Shown piece by piece: positions 39,985 through 51,700 of a stretch of DNA of 64,000 bases (its first letter is position 1; every line of letters starts with the position of its first letter). The notes under the pieces were generated by a model. That model saw only the letters and a program-made list of their open reading frames with translations. It did no database searches and had not been told where the DNA came from. A program made the position numbers and the translations under genes. Origin of the DNA: Strigops habroptila (taxonomy: Eukaryota > Chordata > Aves > Psittaciformes > Psittacidae); contig NC_044289.2 in assembly GCF_004027225.2 (NCBI RefSeq), forward strand, positions 12,486,354 to 12,550,353, read 5' to 3'.

Positions 39985-40270
39985 TTAAAACTACCAAGGA
40001 CTAAATCCAATCCCATTTTGCACATCAGGTTTTTATTGTTCTGCAATAGTTAGCTTTGATCTTTTACCATCTGCATACATGACACCAAGCCTCACATCCT
40101 CATCAGTGGTAAAACAATGAAAGCCTCACCCAGTTCACCCCCTACAACATGCACGCCCCCATCAGGGATGGTCAATCCAGAGAAGTCCGTGGTCCCCGCC
40201 ACAATCGGAAGACCTTGCAAGTGGATGACCACAGCCATGCTGTGCTGAAGCCACACACCTGCAGATAAGA
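39985..40270 (-). pseudogene. RBM12: RBM12 5' coding fragment, decayed
   Basis: RBM12 (SWAN) is an RNA-binding protein with several RRM domains, encoded by one large coding exon after non-coding 5' exons. Here the minus strand has an acceptor-like TTTTCTTATCTGCAG (exon side from 40258), then ATG at 40238-40236 and MAVVIHLQGLPIVAGTTDFS, GLTIPDGGVHVVGGELGEAF. This matches the RBM12 start (MAVVIRLQGLPIVAG) except that four residues after G-T-x-D are missing (12 bases). After A-F-I-V the frame breaks by base loss, although DNA similarity carries on to about 39985 with more gaps. The other 2.5 kb or so of coding sequence is absent. The first RRM is broken, so no RBM12 product is expected. The retained acceptor-like sequence suggests a genomic copy, not a spliced retrocopy. 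Confidence 0.82.
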
Positions 40271-41738
40271 AAAGGTAATGGCTGTATCAGACTACAAAAC
40301 AGCATTTACAGACACCATTTACATTATACAATCCTAATGGCACCTTATGAAGACTAAGTACAAGTCTCACGAACATTTAAAGAACACTTTTAAACTTGTC
40401 ATCAGCTTCCCAAGTCAGTGCCAAAACCAACAGACTTTTATTGCCTGCAGACAAAAATTTGCCTACCAGGTTTTGCCTACAGCAGCGTTGTGGCCAAGAA
40501 GTATGCCCCACTGTATTCTACCCTCACACAAAACCACCCTGTTACAGTGCTAACTTGGAAACAGTTTCTGTACCAGCTGTTCGTCTAAGGATGCCTGTGC
40601 CCCTGCCTCATGTTTTGCTTATTCATACCATTTCATAGCAAGATGAGTAAGTTTTGGGACACAACCCTGAGTTTCAGATGTCCTTAGCACTGGTATTTCA
40701 AAACACAATGCCTCAGATTTTCAGATTTTCATTCTTTTTAATGAAATAGGAGCAGAAATGGGAAAAAGATCTGAACTGGATGTGAAGACACTGCAACAAG
40801 TTCCATGGAATACTGCATCACCTCCCTTTTTCTATCCAAAAGGCATTTCAAACAAGACACTAGACTACATGCACTTCTTATTTTTTGCACCATGTATGAT
40901 CCTCAATTAGATCTTAACCAGCACTCACCTCTTGCTTTAAAAGTTTCCCAGATTCAATCAACAACTACACAGGCAAATAAATTCTCTGACAGAGCAACAC
41001 TGAAACCACATCCTGAACTGATAACTGAAAATTTCCACAGCAAGAACACTGTACAGCTAATTCCTCAACACTGAAACGTTCCCTCAAAGCACAAGATCTA
41101 GTGTTTTATTTCAGACTCCTATCTTTCCTCTATAGTAGTAGACTAACAAAACCAACACCAATAAGAAAACCTACATTTGCTCTCCTCTCAGGCAAGACTT
41201 AAAGTACTCTGTGACAAAAGTAAAAAGTGTCAGCAAACATAAGTTACCCTCCCCAGATCAAGATCCTCACACCCTGCCTAAGATCACAGGATAATAATAT
41301 ATTTTCCTATAATAAAACCTATTTGAATTACCAAGTGCAATTAAAGAAATACTCATTGCTGAAAAGAATTCTTTTCAATCGTATCTCATTGAGCTGTTCT
41401 GGTTTCTCCTCTTTTCTCCTGTCACACACTAAAGGTAAAAGACAAACACTCTTAAACACTGCACAAGCAAAAAGATTCGGGAAAAGCGTTTAAGTCACAG
41501 AAAATAAAGCAGGTTTTTCCTAAATGAAACCACATTCGAGAAAATCTACTTTAACAAAACTGCCATTTTTTCCACTGAAAATGTGCAGTCTTTGTTTCAA
41601 GAATATAAGGATTTGATTTAGAGAAATATCCACAGTGGCTCTGCAAGAATTAAGAAAAACCTGAATTTCAAAGCAAAACTTCAAAAGCTTAAAGAAAAGC
41701 TACGATTAACAAATACAAGGACCCATGCTTATACTCAC

Positions 41739-41793
41739 CAAGAAGAAACTCGTTGCTTATACGGCTGCAAACATTCCAAACACTGTTGTACAA
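41739..41793 (-). other. Exon-like segment in PHF20 intron 1 (55 bases)
   Basis: A pyrimidine-rich acceptor, TTTTTCCTTCCCTATAG, is followed by 55 bases and a strong donor, CTTG|GTGAGTATAA. The segment lies 1.5 kb upstream of the RBM12 remnant on the same strand. It could be a non-coding 5' exon of PHF20, a relic of an RBM12 5' exon, or chance. No protein similarity is expected or seen. Confidence 0.4.
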
Positions 41794-44607
41794 CTATAGG
41801 GAAGGAAAAACATAAGTCATGTGAATTCCAAGACTAAACGTAATTTAGAGTTCAAAAAAATACTCTCTCTACAGCAACTGATACCCCAAACATACAATAA
41901 CACCTCTGGAATATCCATTTAATCTGAAAGTATTTCAGTACAGATGGTCAGCAGGCTGATATGATCCAAATTAGACATTAAAGAGATCCTTACAGACACT
42001 CCATCCACATACCCACATCAAATTTCTCCAACATTTATTTCTCCTTTGCCAAAGAGAAGCCACTAGTAACTTTATCATTACTCCTACTTTGATGCCCCAG
42101 GTATTTCAGAATCACGCCATTAACTAAGCAAGTGGATGGTGTAACTACCAAACCTTGTTATGCAAGTAACTCAAAATTCAAGGTACTGTCTGCAAACATT
42201 TAAAGAATAGATCAGTGACATGTTAAATGCACCATAAGCTGCAATTCAGGGAAATCACAGTCAGTTTTACCTGGTGATTCTTAGTGAAATGACAGGCTAA
42301 AGACGCAGCATAAATGACCATCATGAGCTCACCATCCCCACCCCTTTACCTCATTTTTCTTTCCCTTCCTCTGCTACAGTTGCAGAAATTCTTATCTGCT
42401 CTCCCCACTTCTCTATTTAACTACTATTTGGCATATAAAACTTCTAAGCAAATGTATCTGAAACATTCGAAGATACCTAAACGCAATCAATCTGCCCCAA
42501 ATCTAACACCTTTTCCTTATAGTTTAATGAGAGGTTTAACGAGAGCTACTACTGAGAAACCCCCACAAACACCACTGCATCAATTATACTCCCATCTTCC
42601 AAACAGTCTTTAACTCTGAGGACAGCAGCTAAAAAAAGAGAAAGCCTCAATTTTGAAATACCAAGTATGAGAAGCAGCCCACAAACAAAACTGAAACTGC
42701 CAAATCCGAGTGGAAGGGTCAGAACGCCTGAGTGTTCTAGATTTGGAAGTACATCAAAATGCTTTTGCCAAACAACGACAGCAGGCTGGGATTCATACAA
42801 CTGATTCACTTCTGATGTAACACGCAATTCCTGCTCATACTGGTGGATTTCTGATGCAATACCATGATGGTTAATAAATTTTAACGAGTCATTTTCCAGT
42901 ACTTACAGGTTATTTATAACATAGAAAACAACAAACCAATACCTGAGGTGAGATACAAGCCTTCAACGAGATTAAATCACAGGTATAACTCTGATACCAC
43001 AAGCCTGGCTTTTCAAGACATACTACAGAAAGACTGATGCTTTCTGAATATTTAGGAGTATCTTTTAAACTAGTCAGAGACACATTAAAAAAAATCCCTT
43101 CTTGCATCCAGAAATAATTCCAACACCACAAAAAAGCAGCCTAACAAATGAAGGGAAAAAAATTACATTAAACATTTCTTTCACTGAAAAAGCTTCTAGC
43201 AACTTCTAAGCATCTCTGGTTTTAGATCTTCTTAGTTAAGGAAGAATATATTTAGTGTGAAGGATATTTTAAGGTGCAAATTAATATATCAGACAACAAG
43301 AATTCTCTCAAAGAAATTAAGAGTTCACACATCTAACAACTCAAAAGACCTGCAGACGGCTCAAGCAAGCTGCACTGTTTCTTGTGAAAGCACAACCTCC
43401 AAATCATGAGAGTTCACCTCATCGATCCATGCGTGTCTAGCCACGTGAGCAAACATGAACCAAGATGACCAAACACAGTCCTCTCCTGTCAGTGAGGACA
43501 TCCTCAGTCGGATAAACTACTTTCATCATGTGGCAGAGGGATCTGCGTTTTGGTCATATGAGAAATAACAGTTTCTTCATCCACACTCGTGTTAAGACAT
43601 GCGGGGCTTCTCCAGACAGCAGGAGGAGCAGCAGGAACAAGCTACAGCCATTTGTATTATGCCAAGAAGCCTAATTTAGCCCACGGACTGGGCAAACCAA
43701 TGCAATTTCTCCTGGTTTTCTACCTGAAGCTGTATAAAGCTATCCATGGCTCTGAATGCACCAAGTCTAACTGTCCTCAAAAGGCACTCTACCCGGGGCT
43801 TAGAGTGCCTTTATCAAATCAAAATGAAATCAGGAAAAGAGTGGATTGATTCTCTTTGTTATTCTACACTTCTTAAGAAGCAAAACCCACAAAAAAACCC
43901 CACAGAACTCCTTGGACAAACTTACTTACAGTGAGAATGTATTTAAATATTCGGTTTAGGCTGGTGCTGCAGCAGCCTAAGGCTGAACCTATTGTACAAC
44001 CCTGGTCTAGGTGCTAACTGTCAGAGTGGCCTTGCATAACAGATGAGGAAAGGAACCACACATGAGCTCAGAACCTCATGTGACAATCTCACTATTTTGC
44101 AAAGACAACCGGTTTCTTCTTAAAAGAACATACCTTTAAGAAATGGGTAGGGTCTGAGAACTTCCATTTGCCTGCTATCCATACTGGCTACACCACCTAG
44201 ATTACCAAGTCTAACACAGTTTTGCACTCAATGCCAATGTTTTAAAGTCAGCACAAACATTTGAGTATTAAGTAGGTCTGAAGTATTACCACCTACATCC
44301 CTACTGCAAGCAGTACCTTGGTATTCTAGAGAAATCCATGTTTCAGATAGAAATTTAATACTTAAGGCTACGTGCTGGTCAGTAAGCTGACCAATTCATT
44401 CCTCAGTTTAGACCAGATGTCCTGCCCCCAGCTTTGAGGTTGTTCTGGTTGTTCCTGCAGCACCCTGTATACTTACAGCAGATTGCTGAACCTAAGATTT
44501 TTTTTATCAGAGAGTATCAACATGTATTTTAGCTATGAGAGGAGAAGATTCTGACCAAAACTAGAAGGAGCCAATAGGAAAGCACGAAAATAATCTGGTA
44601 ACGGTAC

Positions 44608-44655
44608 CTGCAGCAGTAACTGGAGTTGGGCTTCTGACTCTTAGAAGAAATCTAC
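44608..44655 (-). other. Exon-like segment in PHF20 intron 1 (48 bases)
   Basis: Acceptor-like TGGATTTTACAG, 48 bases, then donor CTGCAG|GTACCG. It is weaker than the 41.7 kb segment. It may be an alternative 5' untranslated exon or chance. Confidence 0.2.
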
Positions 44656-45710
44656 CTGTAAAATCCATAAAAAGAAAGTTTGAGAAATATTTTTCACAGA
44701 TGATTTATAGCACCTGCAATATTGGCCACTGAAAACCCCCCAGGGCATCATTTCCAGCCAGTCGGTATACAATGTTCTGACACACGTGGCATTCTCAGTT
44801 TCATTATTCAGTTCCTTCCTGACTGGACAGGGTCAGACCTACCTTACTTGCTGATAAAGAAGAGGACACTGTAATGACAGTCAAACCAAGGGAAATCTTG
44901 CAAGTTACACTGCCATAAGCTTTGATTTTGTCTTCATTTAAGATAGCTCATTAAGCAGACAAACCATTTGTGTCTGTGCCACACTGAGAAGGAAGATACT
45001 CCCCCGTTTTATTACAAGAAGAAATGGGTGCACTTCAAGGGTGCTTGTAGACTTGTCCCCCTAAGCTAAGGATGCTCAGTTCTACAACTGGAGCACTAGA
45101 AGTGTTCAAGATAGCTTCCCAACATAAGCACTCTGTGGAACAAGAGTGTATTCTCCATTTCCTTGGGAAAGAAGCACTGAGTATAAGTAGAAGAAAGAGA
45201 AGTCCATTTTGAAACCAGTATTTTAACATCAGCAACAAGATCAGGAAAGCTCTTTGGTGCTAACTTCATATTGAAAAAACCCAACCCCACAATAACAGAT
45301 GTTAAAATGCAGGTAGCTCTGTTAAAAGAACTAAAAGCACAGATGGAGACAGCTGTAGCTCTTTTTAACCTGTTTCATAAACCCACCTGAAATGGAGTTC
45401 TTAAAAAAACAAGGCAGGCTGCAGCTGGCTATTCTGAAACAAGGCTGGCTGAAAGTGCTCAAGCCCAGGAAAACCACACAAATGCATGGCAACACACATC
45501 AAGCCTCAAAGAGAAGTACTTATATGCCAACATGCACTATTTTCTGCAGTCAGTCAGCACAGACACGTTATACATCCACATGTGCACGATCCTGCATCCA
45601 CAAAATAAGAGACGCTAGTTCTAAAAGGTTTTTTGGAATAGATAGGTGATGTAGCAATTAGCATTTTGACAGCAAGGACAAACCAACAGCTCCAAGTCGC
45701 TATTTCTTAC

Positions 45711-45754
45711 CTGAAACAAGTCTTTTCCTACAGGAAGCACGAGTCAAAATAAAC
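45711..45754 (-). other. Exon-like segment in PHF20 intron 1 (44 bases)
   Basis: Acceptor-like CTTGCCTACAG, 44 bases, then a strong donor, TTTCAG|GTAAGAAAT. A second acceptor-like CTTCCTGTAG inside would leave only 17 bases. Possible alternative 5' exon; unproven. Confidence 0.25.
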
Positions 45755-47731
45755 CTGTAGGCAAGCAAAGAACACAAGTACGAAGATGATAAGGAATAAA
45801 TTGAAACAAAAAAGAAAGAAGTAGACTTGTTCAGCTGCTGAATGAACTATTACAAGCACTGCACGTGACTTGTCAACATGATGAACCATTAAGTCCAAAG
45901 TATACGCAACTTCTCTTTTTTGTTTAACTTAAACCACTGCACCCACACAATTAGGCAACCATCAAGAATGCAATTTAAATACTGATGACAACCACTTGCG
46001 GGGCTGAACAATAAATCCTCCGCCCTGCCTCGTGTACACTCTTTAGCTCGGCTCACAACACTTGCACAAGTGCTCACATCTGTGCAGGGCAGTGCCATAT
46101 GGGCAGAAACGAGGAGACAAGTGACAGGACAGCTTTCCCACAGCAATAGCTCCTGTCAAGGTCTGACAAATCACAGCTACAGACAATACGCAGCTTCGGG
46201 AGATGCAGTCATAAATAAAATATGTGGTTACAGAGAATTTATTATCCCCGACAATTAAATCAGGGATCGCACCCTCCTTTCCTGACCAAGGGGGAGAATT
46301 TAGGTCAATATCACTGCATAGGTTATCCAGGAATTACAAGAGCAAAAGAAAGTACTTGAGAGAACTTATCCAATTAAAGGTAAGAATTAATTACACGCTT
46401 CCTACATTTCAGTCAAGGCAGCACTGTTATGAGCAATTACTATTCCAGCCTCATTCCAAGCTTGACCTTAATGAATTACTCTGGATTAAAAGCAAGCAGA
46501 TTTTACCCTCAGACTGCTCAAGTCAAATTTTCCTTCCATTCAAGAGACACCAACAAACATATCAGCAAGAATAAACTGAGCTCTTCCACAAGCTGACTCA
46601 GGTCAATAACAAGTAAATCACCTTCAATTCCAGAACTGTTAAAAAAGTTACACAAAAAATTAAAGAGAAAATTATACTACAAGTGATTTTTGTTGTAAGT
46701 TTTCTCACGTGGCTTTTTTTGGAAACTGGTCTGTGAAAGGATCCTTGCTCAATTATAGAAAAAGAAATGAACCCAGATCAAGAGCATTTCTGTTACAGAG
46801 ATGCTCAGTTACAAGCTTCTGTACTGATACGTAACAGAAGGTTACTTTAAGTCATTAGCACTGTTTTTAACAGTTGGGTTTATTCTCCTACAGCACACAA
46901 TACTAAATTCTGTACACAGAAAGAAGACATTTATTTTATCCATTCTGGACTCATCAACGTTCCAACATCCTTTCTATTTTCAAGCTTTCCAGCTAGAAAC
47001 GACAGTCTGGGATCACGGAAACACCTTCGGTACCAGGAGGATTTTCAACAGGTAAAGGAGATACAAGAGTTTCCCAAAATTGTACTGACAACCTGCTTTG
47101 ATTAACCAAGCCCCGCTGTGACCACAGTCTGCACATCCATGCAATAATCCACATCGACTGCAATAAGCCATAGCTAAGCCTAGGGCTGTCAGGAGAAAGA
47201 ACATGGTGCCTCCCGATACTATGCTTCAACAGGTATGACATGAAGCAGCGTTTGGGTTAAAGCAAGGATCCAAGGTTATTTTTGCTCCATAAAGACATTC
47301 TGAAGGGACAAAACGCGGCGGGATGGAGACGTTCTCCAGACTTCACGGGACATCAGAGCCTCCAGCTGGCGGCACCGCCTACAGCGACCCGCCCCGGCCG
47401 CGGTGACACCCTGCGGTCTATCTGCCCCACGCGAGGTTCCTCCGCGCTCCATCCCCCGGGGCCGGGCGAGGAGCAGCCGCCACCGCCCGGCCGAAACCCC
47501 ACGGGACGAGCCCCGCGCCCAAGGCCCGAGGCGCCAACAACGGGACCGCGCCGCTGGGCGCGCAACTCCCTCCGCCCCGCCGCTCCCCCGGCATCGGGGC
47601 CCGCGGGGCGCCGCAACCCCCGCACGGCCGCCGACACAGCCCCCGCCCGGGCTCCGCTGCCGCCGCAAGGTCACTCGGCCGCCCCCGCCGGCCGGGCCCT
47701 CGGCGCCTGCGCTCGGCCCGCACATACTCAC

Positions 47732-48030
47732 CTGCCCGCGCAGCCCCGCGGGGCTCGGGGCGCGGCCGGAGGGAAGGAGGGAGGCAGCGGACGGGGGCCG
47801 GCCCGGGCCCCCCCGGCCTCAGCTCTCCGGGCCGCGGCGAGGCGGAAGCGGCCCCGCTCCGCGCCCCGGGCCCGCAGCGCGGGAGGCGCCGCCCGGCCCG
47901 GCCCTTTGTGCGCGGGGACGCGTGCCAGCCGCGCCGCGCCCGGCCTCCCTCCCCTCGCCTTGCCGCCACGCCGCGGGCCCGCAGCGCTGGGCAGGGCAGG
48001 TGGCCCGGCCCGCCCGGGCGCCGCCGCGCT
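47732..48030 (-). other. PHF20: PHF20 candidate non-coding first exon 1b
   Basis: A very good donor, GGGCAG|GTGAGTATG, places an exon end at 47732. Transcripts starting about 100-300 bases upstream inside the island could use it in place of exon 1a. The 5' limit is unknown and the interval is approximate. Confidence 0.5.
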
Positions 48031-48035
48031 CTTAC

Positions 48036-48145
48036 CGAGGGAGCTGTACGGGAAAAAGGGTTAGAACGGAGCCGAACCGCCCCGGGCCCCGCTGCGCGCC
48101 GAGCCCAGCGCCACCGACCGCGCAGCGACACAAAATGGCCGCCCC
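48036..48145 (-). other. PHF20: PHF20 candidate non-coding first exon 1a
   Basis: A donor-like TCG|GTAAGAG sits with the exon side ending at 48036. Upstream on the minus strand is a GC-rich stretch ending in a pyrimidine run and GTACAGCTCCCTCG. The upstream edge is a guess placed near the YY1-like site. It would splice to 36856. Support is the donor and the location only. Confidence 0.4.
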
Positions 48146-48557
48146 GATGCGGCGCCGCCAGCGGAGGGGCGGGGCTGCGGGTTCCGCCCCCTCTCGCGGC
48201 CCCAGGGGGCGCGCTCTCCCCGCGCGGCAGCAGGGCTGGGCGCTGAGGCGGCGGCGGCGGGGCCGGGTCCCGGGGCGTTGAGGTGGCCGCGGCGGGGCAG
48301 GACCCGCCCGTTGTCCCGCGGCGCGGCACCGCCCGCCCAGCCTCCGGCCGCCGCGCAGGGGAGGACCCGCGCCCCTCCCGCCGGGCCCCAGCGCGGCTCT
48401 CGGGGACAACGGCTCCGGGTGCTCGGTCCGGCGTGAGGAAGTGTACAGGGAACTGCACAGATCTAAATCGATTTTGGGGGGTCTTCCTTTTAGTTTTAGG
48501 CTAGGTTAAAGCCAAAGCCAGACTGGCGCAGAAGAGCAAAAATGTCTGCAGGCTGAA

Positions 48558-48765
48558 GTTCATAGAATCATACAATCACACAATCAGCCGCGTTGGAAAA
48601 GACCTTTAAGATCATCAAGTCCAACGGTTCCCCAGCACTGCGAAGGCCACCACTAACCCATGGCACTGAGGGCCTCAGCTACACAGTGTGTGAACACGTC
48701 CAGGGACGGTGACTCCAGTACTGCCCTGGGCAGCCTGTTCCAATGTCTCAGACCAACCCCAGCTC
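48558..48765 (-). mobile_element. CR1 LINE 3' end, next to the CpG island
   Basis: The plus strand begins TCATAGAATCATACAATCAC, the reverse complement of the CR1 terminal repeat, then GTTGGAAAAGACCTTTAAGA, TCATCAAGTCCAACGG and, further on, CTGGGCAGCCTGTTCCAATG. This is a different CR1 subfamily from the 18.6 kb copy. It reads on the minus strand and its 3' end is about 95 bases from the edge of the CpG island. It is 5'-truncated. Confidence 0.92.
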
Positions 48766-51700
48766 AGTGGGAGCAGTGCCATGAACCCCACCTGGCTTGC
48801 TGCTGGCGAGCGGCAGGGGCTGGATGCTGTGCTGGACAGGCAAGCTGGAGCCAAGCTGGCAGTGGCACAGGCAAGGCATTGTCCCATGGGAGCAGAGTGG
48901 GGCCAGCGATAGTGACCCTATGAGCATGTACAGCCCCACAGCAGGCTGCGGTCAAGGCGGGAATTCAGCCCATGGGCGGGGGTCAGGGTGCAGATCAGGT
49001 CAGCATTCCTAAGGAAGAGAGAGGAAACTCCCAGGGAAGCATCCTCATCTCTCTCCCTTCAAGGCCAGTTCTAGAGTTGTGCTATCAGAGCTGTCCTTGG
49101 GCACATGCAGCACTGCTGCTGGTGCTGCCATTGCCGGCCGGAGAGCTGAGCTTGTTGGCCGGCTCCCTGTATCTCAACAGAGACCACCAGCCATGTGGCA
49201 AGGGCAGTGCCCCGGCCTTCTGCTTCCACTTGTGCGCTGGAGGAACTGTGCTCAGGAAGCACATCTAGCGTTGACTAGAAGAGGAAGCCAAACAGCTCCA
49301 GCCTGGCTGGAGGGATCCCCACAGGAGACTCTCCCCTCCTCCCTGACCAGCCACCCAGCATGGCCATTGGGAAGGAGTGTCCCTGTGCCGCTGGAGTTCA
49401 CCTTCTCCTGCACAGGGGGCTGCCTGCGCGCAGCCCACGCGGGGTCACTGCAGCCCGCACCGCTGCGGAAGCTGATGCGCTGCTGCCGAGAGGCGGCGAG
49501 TTGTGCACATCAGCGCTGGTGGGGATTAGGTGAGGGCCGGCACCGCCAGGGGTATGCAGGCTCAGTCCCACCAAACCGTATCCAGCTATCCCTACCATGC
49601 CTCACCCTGCTCGTACCTCGTCTGTCGGAGCGCTGCTGGAGGTCCCCACAGGCCTGGCTGAGCTCCAGGCCTGGTCCCAAGGTGCACACAAGGGTGGGAG
49701 ATGGGGGACTTACCAAGACACTGCGCCTTCATCATATCAGCGCTGCACATCCAGGCAGTTCCTACTCCAGGACAGCTTTTTCCCCCTTCTTCATTGGCCA
49801 GAGCATCCAGAGAGGCTAGGTCCTGCCTGCAGATCTCCAGGGAACGATGTCCTTGGAGAAGCGTTGGGGAGATGTGCAAACAAGCAGCTCTTCTGCACCA
49901 ATGCACCCTGTGCCGATTCAACCAGGGGAGGCTGTAGCCCCACACCTCCTCCTCCTCTTTGGGGCTGCCTGCAGGCAACGGGGACCTGTTCTCCAGACCC
50001 TTCTCTTGTCCCTGGGGTGACGGGGTCTGGCTGTCCCATCCTGCCCCAAGAGCAGTGGGTAGCACACACTGCAGGGACACCCCAGCACAGCATTTGGGCA
50101 CCACTTGCAGTTACAGCGCCTTTGTCTTCCCCAGCAGGCACTAAGGCCAGCTCATGTCAGTGAAGCTGTACATTGTGGCTGAAACAATCCACCAGCTCCT
50201 CCTGCACCCTCCACATCCACCCGGTCTCCCCATTGCTTGTGGTCTGAGCTAGGCGTGAAACCTGGCACAGATGGGATGGAGGAAATGGGGCTGGAGTGGA
50301 GACAAGCTGATGTAAGCCACTAGGTCTGCTCTGGGAGAAGCAGGAGTCTGTCAGACCAGCCTTGGGCTTCTGAATACCTTCAAGCATTTGGAACCTGAAT
50401 CCTGGCAGCACCCAGCCCCGACAGCTGAGGTCGCACCACCCTCAGTCCTGACACAAGCTCCCTTTACCGTACCAGCAAACACCGAGCACTTCAGGCAATA
50501 GGGGATGGCTTTGATGGCGGAGGCTGCATCTCCCCTGAGAGATGCAGGTTCAAACCTTCATGGCCTGGGCAGAATCTTCATCTGATGCCTCTTGCTTTGA
50601 AAGGAGAAATCCAGCTGATGAACGACTCAATGCATCTAAAGTACTCAACTCATGCAGGGTCCATTCGTGCTTCAACTCACCCTGACCGCCTGCACTTTTC
50701 CCTGTCCCCTCTTCATGCCTGAGATAGTTCCCAGCTGCCTGCGCTCACACCCAGTTCTCCCCACCATTAACCATGGTTGGACAAACACCGTAGGACAACA
50801 GGAGCTCTGAAAGCAGCAGCGCTCAGCAGCTACATTGCCTTTCTCCACCTTGTCACGGTGGTTGTCCCGCAGTCAGTCTGTGGGTGCACTGGAGCCAAGC
50901 GCTGCTCTGCAGAGCCCCAGCTCAGTGCCACCTCCACCAGCCGGTTCTGCCGATTCCACCAGTGCTTTGCTGTGCCCACATCAAACCCGCTGTGGGGCAG
51001 CATCAGGACAGGGGCGCTCCCGTCCCTGCCTCCCCCGGGTGCTGCAGGGCTCCTGACGCAGCCCTGCCTGTTCCTCTGCTCTCTCTCCCCACAGGGCTGA
51101 TTTAGCACAAAGCTCAATGCTTTAGGATTAGGCTAAAAACCTGCATGAAGATTAAACTAAAATCTGGCCTCCCACTCTCTGGATTTTTGGGGAGGTGGCA
51201 CAACCTCTGGGCACCTCTGTTTTGGGGGAGAAATTAAGTATCTGGTGGGCCAGGAAGAGAGAGACCACTCACATTTGCAAGGGGAGGAGAGAGGGCAAGC
51301 TCCTCTACTGGGATGGGTGGCCGCAGGGTCATCTTGTCCTCTAAAGCACCAGGCAGTTGCCAAAACTGAGCACTACCTTCCTCCATCACAAGCTGAACCT
51401 ACAGGAAGGTCCCAAATCCACCCCTAATTCCCCAACAGCTCCTTAACCTCTGCAGGAGCCGGGTGGAGCATGGACAGCAGGCCTGAGGGCACGGCGTCTA
51501 CCAGCTGCATTCAGCAACTGGAAAAATCACTTCTACCAGTTTTGGCTGCAGATTCCCAGGACACGATCACAGAGACAGCAAGAGGCTCCCGCCAAGCTCT
51601 GTGAAAAGGAGACTTAAAACAGGCCAGAAATACAACATCACCAGCAAGAACACCCAGCACCCCAAAGGTGCTGGCCCCATTGGGACACACCACCGAGTCT

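Larger units (their letters stand above)
36857..47731 (-). other. PHF20: PHF20 intron 1 (about 10.9 kb)
   Basis: An AT-rich intron separating the CpG-island exon from the ATG exon. It holds the decayed RBM12 piece at about 40 kb and three exon-like segments at 41.7, 44.6 and 45.7 kb, listed separately. I saw no full gene, tRNA, CRISPR-like array or long tandem repeat in the rest. Short open frames here show no recognisable protein family. Confidence 0.7.
47305..48465. promoter_or_regulatory. PHF20: CpG island promoter of PHF20
   Basis: This is about 1.2 kb of very GC- and CpG-rich DNA, sharply bounded by AT-rich DNA on the left. It lies just where the non-coding first exon of PHF20 is expected. 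Visible sites include a GC box GGGGCGGGGC (48166-48175), a YY1-like AAAATGGCCGCC (48132-48143) and an ETS-like GGCGGAAGC near 47840. There is no clear TATA box. Several long open frames across it are products of the base composition, not genes. Transcription start positions are inferred, not seen. Confidence 0.85.

Noticed and set aside
47282..48458. Several long open frames on both strands (up to about 346 codons) across the GC-rich island
   Set aside because: They overlap one another in many frames and consist mainly of Ala, Arg, Gly and Pro. This is what CpG-island DNA gives by chance; no domain or splice context supports them.
49079..50163. Long open frames on both strands in the intergenic region
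   Set aside because: GC-rich DNA with few stop codons; no recognisable family, no consistent frame, no good splice sites.
50505..50575. tRNA-like stretch with GGTTCAAACC and an A-box-like TGGCTTTGATGG
   Set aside because: The T-arm stem does not pair and no acceptor stem can be formed, so no tRNA gene is supported.
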